Assembly (NCBI GenBank): GCA_963709425.1
Contig: CAVPWG010000005.1
Span: 682,001-746,000 of the forward strand
Source of the DNA: JAICJC01 sp963709425
GTDB taxonomy: Bacteria; Actinomycetota; Thermoleophilia; Gaiellales; JAICJC01
DNA length: 64,000 bases
Direction of reading: 5' to 3'
The notes beneath the pieces are model-generated. The model worked only from the letters and a program-made list of their open reading frames with translations. It did not search any database and was not told the origin of the DNA. The position numbers and the translations under genes are program-made. Positions 15,895 through 24,123 of the stretch are shown piece by piece. The number at the start of each line of letters is the position of its first letter. Within the stretch, counting starts at the first letter, position 1.

Positions 15895-16577
15895 CAATCC
15901 TCCACGACGTACTCGAAGAGCGCCCACCCCAGAAGCGCAAAAACCGTATCATAGAGAGCCAGGAATCCCAGACGCTCAAGGGTGTCGAACCCGCTTGTTT
16001 GCGGGGGAATCGTGTCGGTCGTCACACGGACCGCCGTGAGCACAAGCGGGATGGAGAACGGCAGGAAGAGGGCGGGCAGGAGCACCTCGCGCGCCCGCAC
16101 CCCCGACGCCAGCCCTGCCAGGAGGGAGCCGAGGCAGGCGATGCCGACGTCCGCGAGGAGCACCGCCGCGACGAGCACGGGGTAGGACGGCCCCGCCTCC
16201 TCCTGGAGGAAGAAGAGCCAGAAGGCCGGGAGCGCGAGTGCCTGGACGGCGACCAGGAAGAGGAACGTGGAGCAGGCCCGCGCGAACCAGAAGAGCGCGC
16301 GGTCGACGGGCGCGGCGAGGAGCCCGTCCCACGTGCGGCCCTCGCGCTCGTGGGCGAACGCCCGGGAGAGGCCGACGAGGGCCGTGAAGACGATCGCGAC
16401 CCAGAGCATCCCGGTCGCCGCCCGCGTGCCGCCCGCCAGGTCGGTGCCGCCGAGGCCGAAGCGGAAGAGGACGAACGCCGCGGCGACGAAGACCGCCATC
16501 GACGGGAGAACCTCGCGCCCCCGGAGCTCGAGCAGGAGATCCTTGCGCACGAGCGCCCGGAGCGCGCGCCCGTTCAC
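15894..16577 (-). CDS. ccmB: Haem ABC exporter permease CcmB
   Basis: A 227-residue permease with six hydrophobic helices. It opens with LVRKDLLLELRGREVL, the normal CcmB start, and includes FAHEREGRTWDGLLAAPVDR, a conserved cytoplasmic loop that meets the ATPase. The GTG start overlaps the ccmA stop (GTGA); a longer reading frame upstream is antisense-like filler and was discarded. With CcmA it forms the ABC half of cytochrome c maturation. Confidence 0.92.
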   Translation of the reverse strand: MNGRALRALVRKDLLLELRGREVLPSMAVFVAAAFVLFRFGLGGTDLAGGTRAATGMLWVAIVFTALVGLSRAFAHEREGRTWDGLLAAPVDRALFWFARACSTFLFLVAVQALALPAFWLFFLQEEAGPSYPVLVAAVLLADVGIACLGSLLAGLASGVRAREVLLPALFLPFSIPLVLTAVRVTTDTIPPQTSGFDTLERLGFLALYDTVFALLGWALFEYVVED

Positions 16578-17206
16578 GCCGCCACCCGACCGGCGTCCAG
16601 CCGCACGACCCGGCTCTCGAGGCCCGCGAACCACGCCGGCTCGTGGGTGGCGGCGACGATGGTCCTGTCCGGCTCGGCGAGGAAGCGGCGCAGCACGTCG
16701 CGGCCGTCGGCGTCGAGGCCGGCCGTCGGCTCGTCGAGGAGCACGATCGAGGGCCGGTGAAGCCCGATGCGGGCGAGCGCGAGCCGCTGGAGCATCCCGC
16801 GGGAGAGCTCGGCCGTCCGGTCGCCGCGGCGGCCGTCGAGCCCGACCCGGTCGAGCTCCTCGTCGACGCGGTCGTCCGGGACGGCGTAGAGCGCCGCGTA
16901 CAGCTCGAGGTTCTCGCGGGCTGTCAGGTCGGGATAGGCGAGCGGGTCGTGCCCGGCGTACCCGACCGTGCGGCGGACGTCGCCCGCGTAGGCCGGCAGG
17001 TCGCGGCCTGCGACCGCGACGCGGCCGGAGGTGGGGCGAAGCACCGTCGCGAGGATGCGAAGGAGCGTCGTCTTGCCGGCCCCGTTGGGCCCGGTGACGA
17101 GCACCGTCGCGCCCGCCTCGACGGCGAGGTCGAGCCCGGCCAGGGCGTCGCGCTCCCCGAACCGGCGCACGAGGCCGTCGCAGACGACGGCCTCAGACGA
17201 GCGCAT
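16574..17206 (-). CDS. ccmA: Haem ABC exporter ATP-binding protein CcmA
   Basis: A 210-residue ABC ATPase. Walker A is GPNGAGKTT, the signature is LSRGMLQRLALAR, Walker B is IVLLDEPTAGLD, and the switch His is in VAATHEPAW. LSRGM in place of LSGGQ is common in CcmA. It overlaps the upstream prenyltransferase gene by 14 bases and ccmB by four. Confidence 0.92.
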   Translation of the reverse strand: MRSSEAVVCDGLVRRFGERDALAGLDLAVEAGATVLVTGPNGAGKTTLLRILATVLRPTSGRVAVAGRDLPAYAGDVRRTVGYAGHDPLAYPDLTARENLELYAALYAVPDDRVDEELDRVGLDGRRGDRTAELSRGMLQRLALARIGLHRPSIVLLDEPTAGLDADGRDVLRRFLAEPDRTIVAATHEPAWFAGLESRVVRLDAGRVAA

Positions 17207-18053
17207 CGGCCAGCACCCCGGCCAGGAACACGATCGCGATCACGCCGTTCATCCCCAGGAAGGCCATGTCGACGCGCGACAGGTCGTCCTCCGAGACGAT
17301 CGAGTTCTCGTAGGCCAGGAGCACGGCGACCACGGCCAGCCCCAGCCAGTAGAGCGGGCCCACCCCGAGGTTGATGCCCAGCCAGATGAGGAGCGCGACC
17401 GAGCCGGCATGGGCGACCCGCGTGATGAGAAGCGCGGTGCCGACCCCGAACCGGCCGGGGATCGAGTGCAGGCCCTCGCGCGCGTCGACCTCGAGGTCCA
17501 TCGTCGCGTAGATGATGTCGAAGCCGCCGATCCACAGCGCGACCGCCCCGCCGAGGAGGAACGCCTGCCAGTCGACCGTGCCCGTGACGGCGACCCAGCC
17601 GCCCACCGGCGCGAGCCCGTCGACCGCTCCCAGAAACGGATGACACAACCACGTGAACCGCTTCAGGTACGGGTAGATGACGAACCCGGCGACCGGGATC
17701 GGCCACAGGACGTGCGTGATCGGCGGTAGCTGCCAGACTGCGACCAGGAACACCGCGAGCGACGCGGCGGCGAAGGCCGCCACCTGCACCGGCGTGAGGA
17801 GGCCGGCGGGGAGCTCGCGGCGGGCCGTGCGCGGGTTGCGGGCGTCGATGCCGGCGTCGATCAGGCGGTTGAGCGCCATGGCCAGGCTGCGGGCTCCGAC
17901 CATCGCGACCGTGATCCAGCCGAGCGTCTGGGCGGCGGGTACCTGGCCCGCGGCGAGAACCGCCCCGGCGTAGGCGTACGGCAGGGCGAAGACGGTGTGC
18001 TCGAGCTTGACGAGCGACACGAAGCGGCGGGCGTAGACGGGGGTCGCGGTCAA
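17193..18053 (-). CDS. UbiA-family prenyltransferase (4-hydroxybenzoate type / MqnP-like)
   Basis: A 286-residue membrane prenyltransferase with about eight helices. The two Asp-rich motifs are NRLIDAGIDARNPRTA in loop 1 and YATMDLEVDAREG in loop 2; they bind the polyprenyl diphosphate through magnesium. The overall form (FVSLVKLEHTVFALPYAYAGAVLA, HPFLGAVDGLAPVGGWVAVTG) is that of 4-hydroxybenzoate octaprenyltransferase-like proteins, which in menaquinone-using bacteria often belong to the futalosine route. A TTG start overlaps the mog stop (TTGA), in keeping with the rest of the operon, so the longer upstream frame was rejected. Confidence 0.85.
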   Translation of the reverse strand: MTATPVYARRFVSLVKLEHTVFALPYAYAGAVLAAGQVPAAQTLGWITVAMVGARSLAMALNRLIDAGIDARNPRTARRELPAGLLTPVQVAAFAAASLAVFLVAVWQLPPITHVLWPIPVAGFVIYPYLKRFTWLCHPFLGAVDGLAPVGGWVAVTGTVDWQAFLLGGAVALWIGGFDIIYATMDLEVDAREGLHSIPGRFGVGTALLITRVAHAGSVALLIWLGINLGVGPLYWLGLAVVAVLLAYENSIVSEDDLSRVDMAFLGMNGVIAIVFLAGVLADALV

Positions 18054-18523
18054 TGCGCCGTCGGGAGGTCGAGCAGTAGCCGAAGGCCATGGTCGAGCGC
18101 CGGCGAGATCGCGTTGAACAGCTCGGCGCAGGCCCGCGGGCTGCCGGGGAAGTTGACGATCAGCGCGGAGCCGGCGATCCCGCTCCGCCCCCGGGAGAGC
18201 ATCCCGTGGGGGGAGGCAGCGATGGATACGGCGCGCATGTGCTCGTCGAGGCCCGGCGTAGCCCGGTCGACCACCCGCGCCGTGGCCTCCGGGGTGACGT
18301 CGCGCGGGGCGAACCCGGTGCCGCCGGTCGTCAGGACGAGGTCCGCGGCGGCGGAGAGCTCCCGCAGCGCCTCCTCGATCTCGTCGGGCTCGTCGGGGAC
18401 GGTGCGCCGCTCGGCGACGTCGAATCCCGCGCCTGCGAGGCGGTCGACGAGAAGGTCGCCGCTCAGATCCTCGCGGGTGCCGGCCGCGACACCGTCGGAC
18501 ACCGTCAGGACGGCCGCCCTCAT
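18050..18523 (-). CDS. mog: Molybdopterin adenylyltransferase-like protein (Mog/MoaB)
   Basis: A 157-residue MoaB/Mog-type protein that adenylylates or binds molybdopterin. The family signature TTGGTGFAPRDVTPEAT is present, along with AVLTVSDGVAAGTREDLSG at the N-terminus and LSRGRSGIAGSALIVNFPGSP near the C-terminus. It cannot be split between MoaB and MogA from sequence alone. Its ATG overlaps the moaC stop (ATGA). Confidence 0.9.
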   Translation of the reverse strand: MRAAVLTVSDGVAAGTREDLSGDLLVDRLAGAGFDVAERRTVPDEPDEIEEALRELSAAADLVLTTGGTGFAPRDVTPEATARVVDRATPGLDEHMRAVSIAASPHGMLSRGRSGIAGSALIVNFPGSPRACAELFNAISPALDHGLRLLLDLPTAH

Positions 18524-18969
18524 GGTGCCTCACGCCGCCAGTCCCCGCTCTTCCCGCCGGACTTCTCGACGAGCCGGATGTGCTCGATCGAGGAGTTCGG
18601 GTCGACCCCCTTCGTCATGTCGTAGACGGTGAGCGCGGCCGCCGCGACCGCGGTCAGCGCCTCCATCTCGACGCCGGTCTGCGCCGTGGTCTCGGCCGCG
18701 GCGGTGACGGTGACGCCCTCCTCGTCGAGCACCGGATCGACCTCGACCATCGTGAGCGGGAGTGGGTGGCACAGCGGCACGATGTCGGGCGTCCGCTTCG
18801 CGGCCATGATGCCGGCGAGCCTGGCGGCCGCGAGGACGTCGCCCTTCGGGAGCGTGCCGGCCGCGATCCGCTCGCGCACGTGCGCGGGGAGCGCGACGCG
18901 GCCACGGGCGACAGCCCGGCGCCGGGTCGCAGGCTTCCCGCCCACGTCGATCATCCGGATCTCGCCCAT
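18520..18969 (-). CDS. moaC: Cyclic pyranopterin monophosphate synthase
   Basis: A 149-residue MoaC, which makes cyclic pyranopterin monophosphate in molybdenum cofactor synthesis. Conserved parts are MIDVGGKPATRRRAVARG, the LCHPLPL active-site loop, TGVEMEALTAVAAAALTVYDMTKGVD, and the C-terminal Lys-rich IRLVEKSGGKSGDW. The ATG lies eight bases after a TACACT box, so it is the leaderless head of the long operon running to the SAM hydrolase. Confidence 0.95.
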   Translation of the reverse strand: MGEIRMIDVGGKPATRRRAVARGRVALPAHVRERIAAGTLPKGDVLAAARLAGIMAAKRTPDIVPLCHPLPLTMVEVDPVLDEEGVTVTAAAETTAQTGVEMEALTAVAAAALTVYDMTKGVDPNSSIEHIRLVEKSGGKSGDWRREAP

Positions 18970-18977
18970 GCGCGCGA

Positions 18978-18983
18978 AGTGTA
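18978..18983 (-). promoter_or_regulatory. Probable -10 box of the moaC operon
   Basis: TACACT on the minus strand, eight bases before the moaC ATG and beside a GGGGTCAG repeat. Confidence 0.5.
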
Positions 18984-18984
18984 C

Positions 18985-19131
18985 GGGGTCAGGCCCGGGG
19001 ACAGACCCTGAAGCAACGCCTTGACGCCGGCAACACACCCGCGTGACGAACTCCGGCTCCTGGACAGCCGGAATCGCTGACCGCGGCGTCACGCCTCCGA
19101 CACGGCCGCCGGGTGGGGACAGTCCCTGAAC
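18985..19131. repeat. GGGGWCAG short repeats in the moaC/arginase-like gap
   Basis: The 198-base gap between moaC and the next minus-strand gene holds no gene. It contains GGGGTCAGGCCCGGGG at 18985-19000, GGGGACAGACCCTGAA at 18997-19012 and GGGGACAGTCCCTGAAC at 19115-19131. The latter two share 15 of 16 bases and are followed by similar GACGCC-containing tails. The form is that of REP-like palindromic units. A related copy is at 41514-41526. Confidence 0.5.
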
Positions 19132-19167
19132 TCTTGGCGTGACGCCCGCGGTGCAGGTTCGTGACGG

Positions 19168-19947
19168 TCAGTCGCCGAGCAACGGCTCGAGGGCGCGGGC
19201 GTAGGCCGCGGCCGAGCTGCCCTCCGGGTCGCGACGGGGGTTGCCGCAGCACAGGCTCACGCCGACCACGCGGCCGGTCGCCGCGAGCGCCGTCATCTCG
19301 TCGACCAGGTGAGGCAAGCGCCAGCCGCCCGGCGCCGGGAAGTCGACGCCCGGGGCGTCTTCCGGGTCGAGCACGTCGCCGTCGAGGTGGACGTGGAGCG
19401 GGACGCCGTCCGGCAGGCCGGTGAGCGCGCCCGCGACGTCGTCGGCCACCACCAGCCGCGAGCGGGCGATCGCGTCCCGCTCGCCGGGGTCGAGGTCGCG
19501 TGCGCCGACGAGCGCCGCCCGCTCCGCGGCGAGGGCGGGCTCCAGCCCGGCCGCGGCCCGCAGCTCGTCGTGGCACCAGCCGAGCAGGACGGCGAACGGC
19601 ATGCCGCCCAGGAAGCCGCTCGGTGTCGTCTCCGGCGTGTTGAGGTCGCCGTGGGCGTCGATCCACACCAGCGCCAGGTCGGGATGATCGCGACGCAGGC
19701 CGGCCGTGACCGCCGGCACGAGCGTGCACTCGCCCAGGAGCACCAGCGGGCCGGCGGCTCCCCGGACCGCCTCGGCGAGCGCCGGGAGGCCCGCGCCGAG
19801 CGCCCGCTCCGGGGGGGCGTCGAGATCGAAGCCGACCCGCTCGCCGCCGCCGCGGCCCAGGGCGGCCGCGACCGCGTCTGGCCCCTCCTCCATCCCCGGC
19901 CCGTGAAACCGGCTTGACCACGGCGCCAGCACCAGCCGGCGGCTCAC
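19168..19947 (-). CDS. Arginase/agmatinase-fold protein lacking the first His ligand
   Basis: A 259-residue ureohydrolase-fold protein. Two of the three manganese motifs are present: DAHGDLNTPETTPSG and HLDGDVLDPEDAPG. The first, GGDH in arginases, reads GECTLVP, so one metal ligand is missing; related family members often carry GGDC here, so the fold remains but the substrate and activity are uncertain. The GTG start overlaps the otsA stop (GTGA). Being the last gene of a trehalose operon is unusual for a ureohydrolase. The true arginase lies at 6244-7224. Confidence 0.75.
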   Translation of the reverse strand: MSRRLVLAPWSSRFHGPGMEEGPDAVAAALGRGGGERVGFDLDAPPERALGAGLPALAEAVRGAAGPLVLLGECTLVPAVTAGLRRDHPDLALVWIDAHGDLNTPETTPSGFLGGMPFAVLLGWCHDELRAAAGLEPALAAERAALVGARDLDPGERDAIARSRLVVADDVAGALTGLPDGVPLHVHLDGDVLDPEDAPGVDFPAPGGWRLPHLVDEMTALAATGRVVGVSLCCGNPRRDPEGSSAAAYARALEPLLGD

Positions 19948-21419
19948 CGCAGGGCCTCGGGCGCGGAGACGCCCGGCACCTCGGCGAGGTCGTCGAGCTG
20001 ATCCTGGATCCAGCGGTCGATGTCGTGCTCGCGCACCTGGCGGCGGATGCCCTCGATCCGCTCGTGGCGCTCGCCCTCGGGCATGACGAGCGCCTCGTGG
20101 ATCGCGTCCGCCGTCGCCTGGATGTCGAACGGGTTGACCGTGAGGGCGAAGCGGCCGAGCTCCACGTGCGCGCCCGTGTTCTCGCTCAGGATGAGGACGC
20201 CGTCGCGCTCGTTGATGAGGGGCGCCTCCTTCGCGATCAGGTTCATCCCGTCGAAGAGCGCATTCACGAGCAGCACGTCGTAGTGCTTGTAGGCGGCCAC
20301 CGCCTCCGGGAAGTTGTCGGAGATCCGCAGGTCGATCGGCATCCAGTCGCCCGTGTAGTAGCGGTCGTTGACCGCCCGGGCCGCGCGCTGGATCGCGCCC
20401 ACGTACTCGGCGTACTCCGGGATGTCGGGACGCGACGGGTCGAGCAGCGCGAGCATCGTCACGCGCCCCGCCCACTCCGGGTGGTCTGCAAGGAAGAGGT
20501 CGAACGCCGAGAAGCCCCGCACGACGTTCTTCGACGGGTCCGTGCGGTCGACCCTGAGGACGAGCTTCTCGGGACGGGCCTCGAGCACCTTCGGCTCGGA
20601 CTCGATCACCTCGGGCTGCGTCGCCAGCCGCTCGAACTCCCCCGGGTCGACCGAGATCGGGTAGGCGCGGACTCGCACTCGGCGCCCGTCGATCTCGGCC
20701 TCGCCGCCGCGGACATCGACCCGGGCGTTGGGCACGAACCGCTCGCAGCACTGGAGGAACGACCGCACGTAGCGCGGGGTGTGCAGGCCGACGATGTCGC
20801 AGGCCAGCATCGACTCGTGGATCGCGGTACGGATGTCGGTCGGAAGGACGCGCCAGTAGTCCGGCTGCGGCCATGGGATGTGCGTGAAGTGGTGGATGAC
20901 GGCGTCGCGCACCCGCGCCCGCAGGAAGCCCGGCACCATGAAGAGCTGGTAGTCGTGCACCATCACGAGCGGCCTCGGCCCGGCCCCGGCCAGCTCCCCG
21001 GCCGCCGCCTCGGCGAAGCGCTCGTTGACGGGCACGTACCCGGCCTCCCACGCCAGCCGCACGTTGCGGTCGACCGACGGCTCGAGCGCCAGGCTCCACA
21101 GGTAGTGGTGGACGAACCACAGCGTGGGGTTGGCGAAGACGTTGTAGTAGCGGTCGTACTCCTCGCGATCGTGCTGGACGAGCCGGAGCGCGAGGTTGCC
21201 GTCCCGGTAGACCCCCTGCTCGGCGACCGTCGCGTCGTCGTCGGAGAGCGCGCTCGCCACCCACGTCACCGGCCGCGTCGCGGTGAGCGCCGAGAGCGCC
21301 GTCACGAGGCCTCCACCGCCCCGGCGGGCCGTGACCTCACCCTCCGGTCCGATCGAGAATCGCAGCGGACCGCGATTCGACACGATCAAGAGTTGCTGGT
21401 CGTCCATCGTCGGGGTCAC
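19944..21419 (-). CDS. otsA: Alpha,alpha-trehalose-phosphate synthase
   Basis: A 491-residue GT20 enzyme making trehalose-6-phosphate from a nucleotide-glucose and glucose-6-phosphate. It shows LLIVSNRGPL, the glycine loop RRGGGGLVTAL, WFVHHYLW, MVHDYQLFMVPGFLR, FTHIPWPQPDYWRVLP, VDRTDPSKN and the C-terminal LVNALFDGMNLIAKEAP and LSENTGAH. A GTG start is preceded by GAGG at eight bases; ATG four codons later is the alternative. No OtsB phosphatase is in the window. Confidence 0.93.
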   Translation of the reverse strand: MTPTMDDQQLLIVSNRGPLRFSIGPEGEVTARRGGGGLVTALSALTATRPVTWVASALSDDDATVAEQGVYRDGNLALRLVQHDREEYDRYYNVFANPTLWFVHHYLWSLALEPSVDRNVRLAWEAGYVPVNERFAEAAAGELAGAGPRPLVMVHDYQLFMVPGFLRARVRDAVIHHFTHIPWPQPDYWRVLPTDIRTAIHESMLACDIVGLHTPRYVRSFLQCCERFVPNARVDVRGGEAEIDGRRVRVRAYPISVDPGEFERLATQPEVIESEPKVLEARPEKLVLRVDRTDPSKNVVRGFSAFDLFLADHPEWAGRVTMLALLDPSRPDIPEYAEYVGAIQRAARAVNDRYYTGDWMPIDLRISDNFPEAVAAYKHYDVLLVNALFDGMNLIAKEAPLINERDGVLILSENTGAHVELGRFALTVNPFDIQATADAIHEALVMPEGERHERIEGIRRQVREHDIDRWIQDQLDDLAEVPGVSAPEALR

Positions 21420-21429
21420 GAGGCGCGCC

Positions 21430-22704
21430 TCAGTCCCCGGCCACCACCTCGAGCTCGACCGCCCGGTCGCCGGCCATGCGGTGCATGAGCGCGAGCCAGT
21501 CGCGGAGCAGGCGCGGCATCAGGAACCGCCGGCGGACGTGCTCCTTGGCCCTCCGGGTCATGTCCCGGGTCGAGCCGGGGTCGGCGAGGATGTCGAGCGT
21601 GCGCTTCGCGCACTCCTCGGCCGAGTCGACGAGGTAGCCGGTCTCGCCGTCGGTGATCTGGACGACGATCCCGCCGACGCGGCCGCCGATCGTCGGGCGG
21701 CTCTTCCACAGGGCCTCCGACACGGTCAGGCCAAACCCTTCGCGGATCGACTTCTGGATACAGACCGCCGCCTGCACCTGGAACGCATTCACCTCGACGG
21801 CGCCCACGTTGTTCAGGTTGGAGAACATGAAGATGTCGGGATCCTCGTTGCAGTAGTCCTGGGTGCGGTTCCAGTATTCCCAGCCCTCGGGGTCGTCGTG
21901 CGCCATCGAGCCGACGAGCGCGAGTTGCATCCCGGGATGGACGCGCTTCACGTCGCGGTAGGCGTCGATCACGCCGAGCGGGTCCTTCCACGGATCGAAG
22001 CGCGACACCTGGAGCATCAGCGGCCTGCTCACGTCCACGCCGAACTGGTCGACGATATACGCAGCATCGTCGGGCGCGAGCGCCATGTTCTTCGGGGCGA
22101 GCGGGTCGATCGCCGGCGGCCAGATGACGGCCTCCTGCAGCCCCACGCCGTGCGGCACGTACTCCGGCATGTGGAAGATGCAGGCGTCATACGCACCGAG
22201 CCGCGGGGCGAGGAACTCGAGCACCTCGGGGTTCGGCGTGGACAGGTCGATGTGACATCTCCACACCCAGCGCGGCCGCGTGGTCTTCACGAACTCGGGG
22301 ATCGCGACCGGCTGCGGGTCATGCACGACTATGACGTCCCACTCGTCGGCGTCCGTGAGCGCGTCGGCGTTCAGCTTGTTGTAGCCGTCGAACACGGCCC
22401 GCTGGCCGTCGGTCAGCGTCCGCTCGTCGCCCTGGAGCGCATTGTGGATCGTCTTCGTGACGTCGTAGAACTCCTCCTGCCCCTGGATCACGCGCCACTC
22501 GGCGTCGATCCCGGCGTCGATCATGAGCGGGATCAGCGTGTACTGGATCTCGGCCACGCCTCCACCGAACGCCGTCGCCGAGAGGTGCAGCATCCGGCGG
22601 CCCTTGAGCGGCTCGGCCAGGGCCCTGATCTCCTCGGCAAGCGCCCGCCCGATCAGCGAGTTGTAATCGGCGAGCGCCTTGTGTCCGACGTTGACGCGCT
22701 GCAT
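21430..22704 (-). CDS. treT: Trehalose synthase TreT-like GT4 glycosyltransferase
   Basis: A 424-residue GT4 enzyme of the TreT type, which joins a nucleotide-glucose to glucose to give trehalose in one step. The TreT-like N-terminus HLSATAFGGGVAEIQYTL is striking, and is followed by VVHDPQPVAIP, the donor-site Arg/Lys SRFDPWKDPLGVI and the E-x7-E motif REGFGLTVSEALWKSRP. The ATG lies nine bases after TAACCT. It is the first gene of a unit with otsA and the arginase-like gene, so the cell appears to have two trehalose routes under one promoter. Confidence 0.85.
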   Translation of the reverse strand: MQRVNVGHKALADYNSLIGRALAEEIRALAEPLKGRRMLHLSATAFGGGVAEIQYTLIPLMIDAGIDAEWRVIQGQEEFYDVTKTIHNALQGDERTLTDGQRAVFDGYNKLNADALTDADEWDVIVVHDPQPVAIPEFVKTTRPRWVWRCHIDLSTPNPEVLEFLAPRLGAYDACIFHMPEYVPHGVGLQEAVIWPPAIDPLAPKNMALAPDDAAYIVDQFGVDVSRPLMLQVSRFDPWKDPLGVIDAYRDVKRVHPGMQLALVGSMAHDDPEGWEYWNRTQDYCNEDPDIFMFSNLNNVGAVEVNAFQVQAAVCIQKSIREGFGLTVSEALWKSRPTIGGRVGGIVVQITDGETGYLVDSAEECAKRTLDILADPGSTRDMTRRAKEHVRRRFLMPRLLRDWLALMHRMAGDRAVELEVVAGD

Positions 22705-22712
22705 CGCTGGCG

Positions 22713-22728
22713 GAGGTTACCGAACCTC
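22713..22728 (-). promoter_or_regulatory. Inverted repeat over the treT -10 box
   Basis: GAGGTT and AACCTC form a perfect 6-bp inverted repeat with a 4-base loop. TAACCT, nine bases before the treT ATG, lies inside it. It could be an operator or a weak hairpin between the sensor kinase gene and treT. Confidence 0.35.
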
Positions 22729-22747
22729 GCCGACGCAGACGAACCGG

Positions 22748-24121
22748 TCAGCCGGCGGGCTCTGCCCGGAGCACGAGCGCGAAGCGGGTGAGTCCTTCCG
22801 CGGATTCGACGACGATCGAGCCGCCCATCCGCTGTGCCAGCTCGTCGGCGATGGCCAGGCCCAGCCCGCTCCCCGCCACCGTCGTCTCGGGACCGCGCGA
22901 GAATCGCTCGAAGAGGTGGTCGCGGACGCGGGGGTCGATCCCCGGCCCGTCGTCGGAGACGGCGAGACGCACGATCCCGTCCTCCGACTCCACCGCGACC
23001 CTCACGTTCGTGCCGGGCGGCGTGTGCCGCAGGGCATTGTCGAGAAGGGCGCGGCCGATCTGCTGGACGCGTTCCTCGTCGCCCATGCCACGGGCCGGCG
23101 GACTCTGCGACCGCGCGAGGACGATCCGGCTGCCGTGCCTCGCGCCGAGCCCGCGGAACTCACGCACGAGCGTGCGCGCTGCGGCCGACAGGTCGACCGG
23201 CTCGCGCACGAGGCCGACCGCGCCGGAGTCGAGGCGGCTCAGGTCGAGCAGATCGCCCGCGAGCTTCGTCAGGCGGCTGACCTGCTCGCGGGTCGACCGC
23301 ACGAACTCGGCCCGCGTCTCCGGGTCGAGGTCCTCCTCGGCCAGAAGCTCGAGGAAGCCTGCGAGCGAGAAGAGCGGCGTGCGCAGCTCGTGCGAGGCGT
23401 TCGCGATGAAGTCCTTCCGCGCCCGGTCGACCTGCGCGAGCCGGGCCTGCATGAGGTCGAACGACCGCGCCACCTGGCCCACCTCGTCGGGCGACTCGTC
23501 GCCGATGGGCTGGTCGAAGGTCCCCGCGGCGACGCGGCTTGCTGCCTCCTTCAGCCGCTCGAGCCGGACCGAGATCGCGAGCGCCGCCCCCCACCCGACC
23601 ACCACGGCGACCACCATCGCGACCACGGCCGCGAACAGGATCTGGCGCTCGACGAGCGACGCCGCGGCGTTCACATCGCTCAGGCCCTGCGAGAGGAAGA
23701 GGAGCCCGCCCGAGACCTTGAACGCGACGACCACGCCGCCGCTCTGCGTCCGACCCCGTGCCACCCCGGACCGCATCGCCGCCTGGGCGAGCGGGCTGTC
23801 GAGCGGCAGGATCGGCGGCGCGGACTCGATCGGGAGCAGCTCGTCGCCGCCCGACCGCCGGTAGCCCGTGACCGTGGCGTTCGCGAGCCGCTGGGTGCGG
23901 ATGAACGGGCGCCGCGTGTGCTTCCCCGTCGCCATCGCCCGCTTGAGGCCGGGCGCCTGCTGCTGGAGGCGCGCCACCCGCTCCAGCCGGTCGAGCCGGT
24001 CCGAGACCAGGTCGTCTCGGAGGCTCGGCACGACGTACAGGAAGAGCACGCCCATCGCCGTCGCGACGACCGCGCTGAACATGAGGATCAGCTGGAACCG
24101 CAGCGAGCGAGGCGAGGGCAT
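22748..24121 (-). CDS. Sensor histidine kinase
   Basis: A 457-residue membrane histidine kinase. Helices lie at about 10-32 and 160-182, enclosing an extracytoplasmic sensor of about 125 residues. A HAMP linker follows (ISVRLERLKEAASRVAAGTFDQPI). The phosphorylated His is in ANASHELRTPLFSLAGFLELL. The ATPase has N-box LLDNALRHTPPGTN, G1 SDDGPGIDPRV, F-box LFERFSRG and G2 GSGLGLAIADELA. The ATG follows the response regulator stop by two bases, so the pair is co-expressed. Confidence 0.93.
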   Translation of the reverse strand: MPSPRSLRFQLILMFSAVVATAMGVLFLYVVPSLRDDLVSDRLDRLERVARLQQQAPGLKRAMATGKHTRRPFIRTQRLANATVTGYRRSGGDELLPIESAPPILPLDSPLAQAAMRSGVARGRTQSGGVVVAFKVSGGLLFLSQGLSDVNAAASLVERQILFAAVVAMVVAVVVGWGAALAISVRLERLKEAASRVAAGTFDQPIGDESPDEVGQVARSFDLMQARLAQVDRARKDFIANASHELRTPLFSLAGFLELLAEEDLDPETRAEFVRSTREQVSRLTKLAGDLLDLSRLDSGAVGLVREPVDLSAAARTLVREFRGLGARHGSRIVLARSQSPPARGMGDEERVQQIGRALLDNALRHTPPGTNVRVAVESEDGIVRLAVSDDGPGIDPRVRDHLFERFSRGPETTVAGSGLGLAIADELAQRMGGSIVVESAEGLTRFALVLRAEPAG

Positions 24122-24123
24122 CG

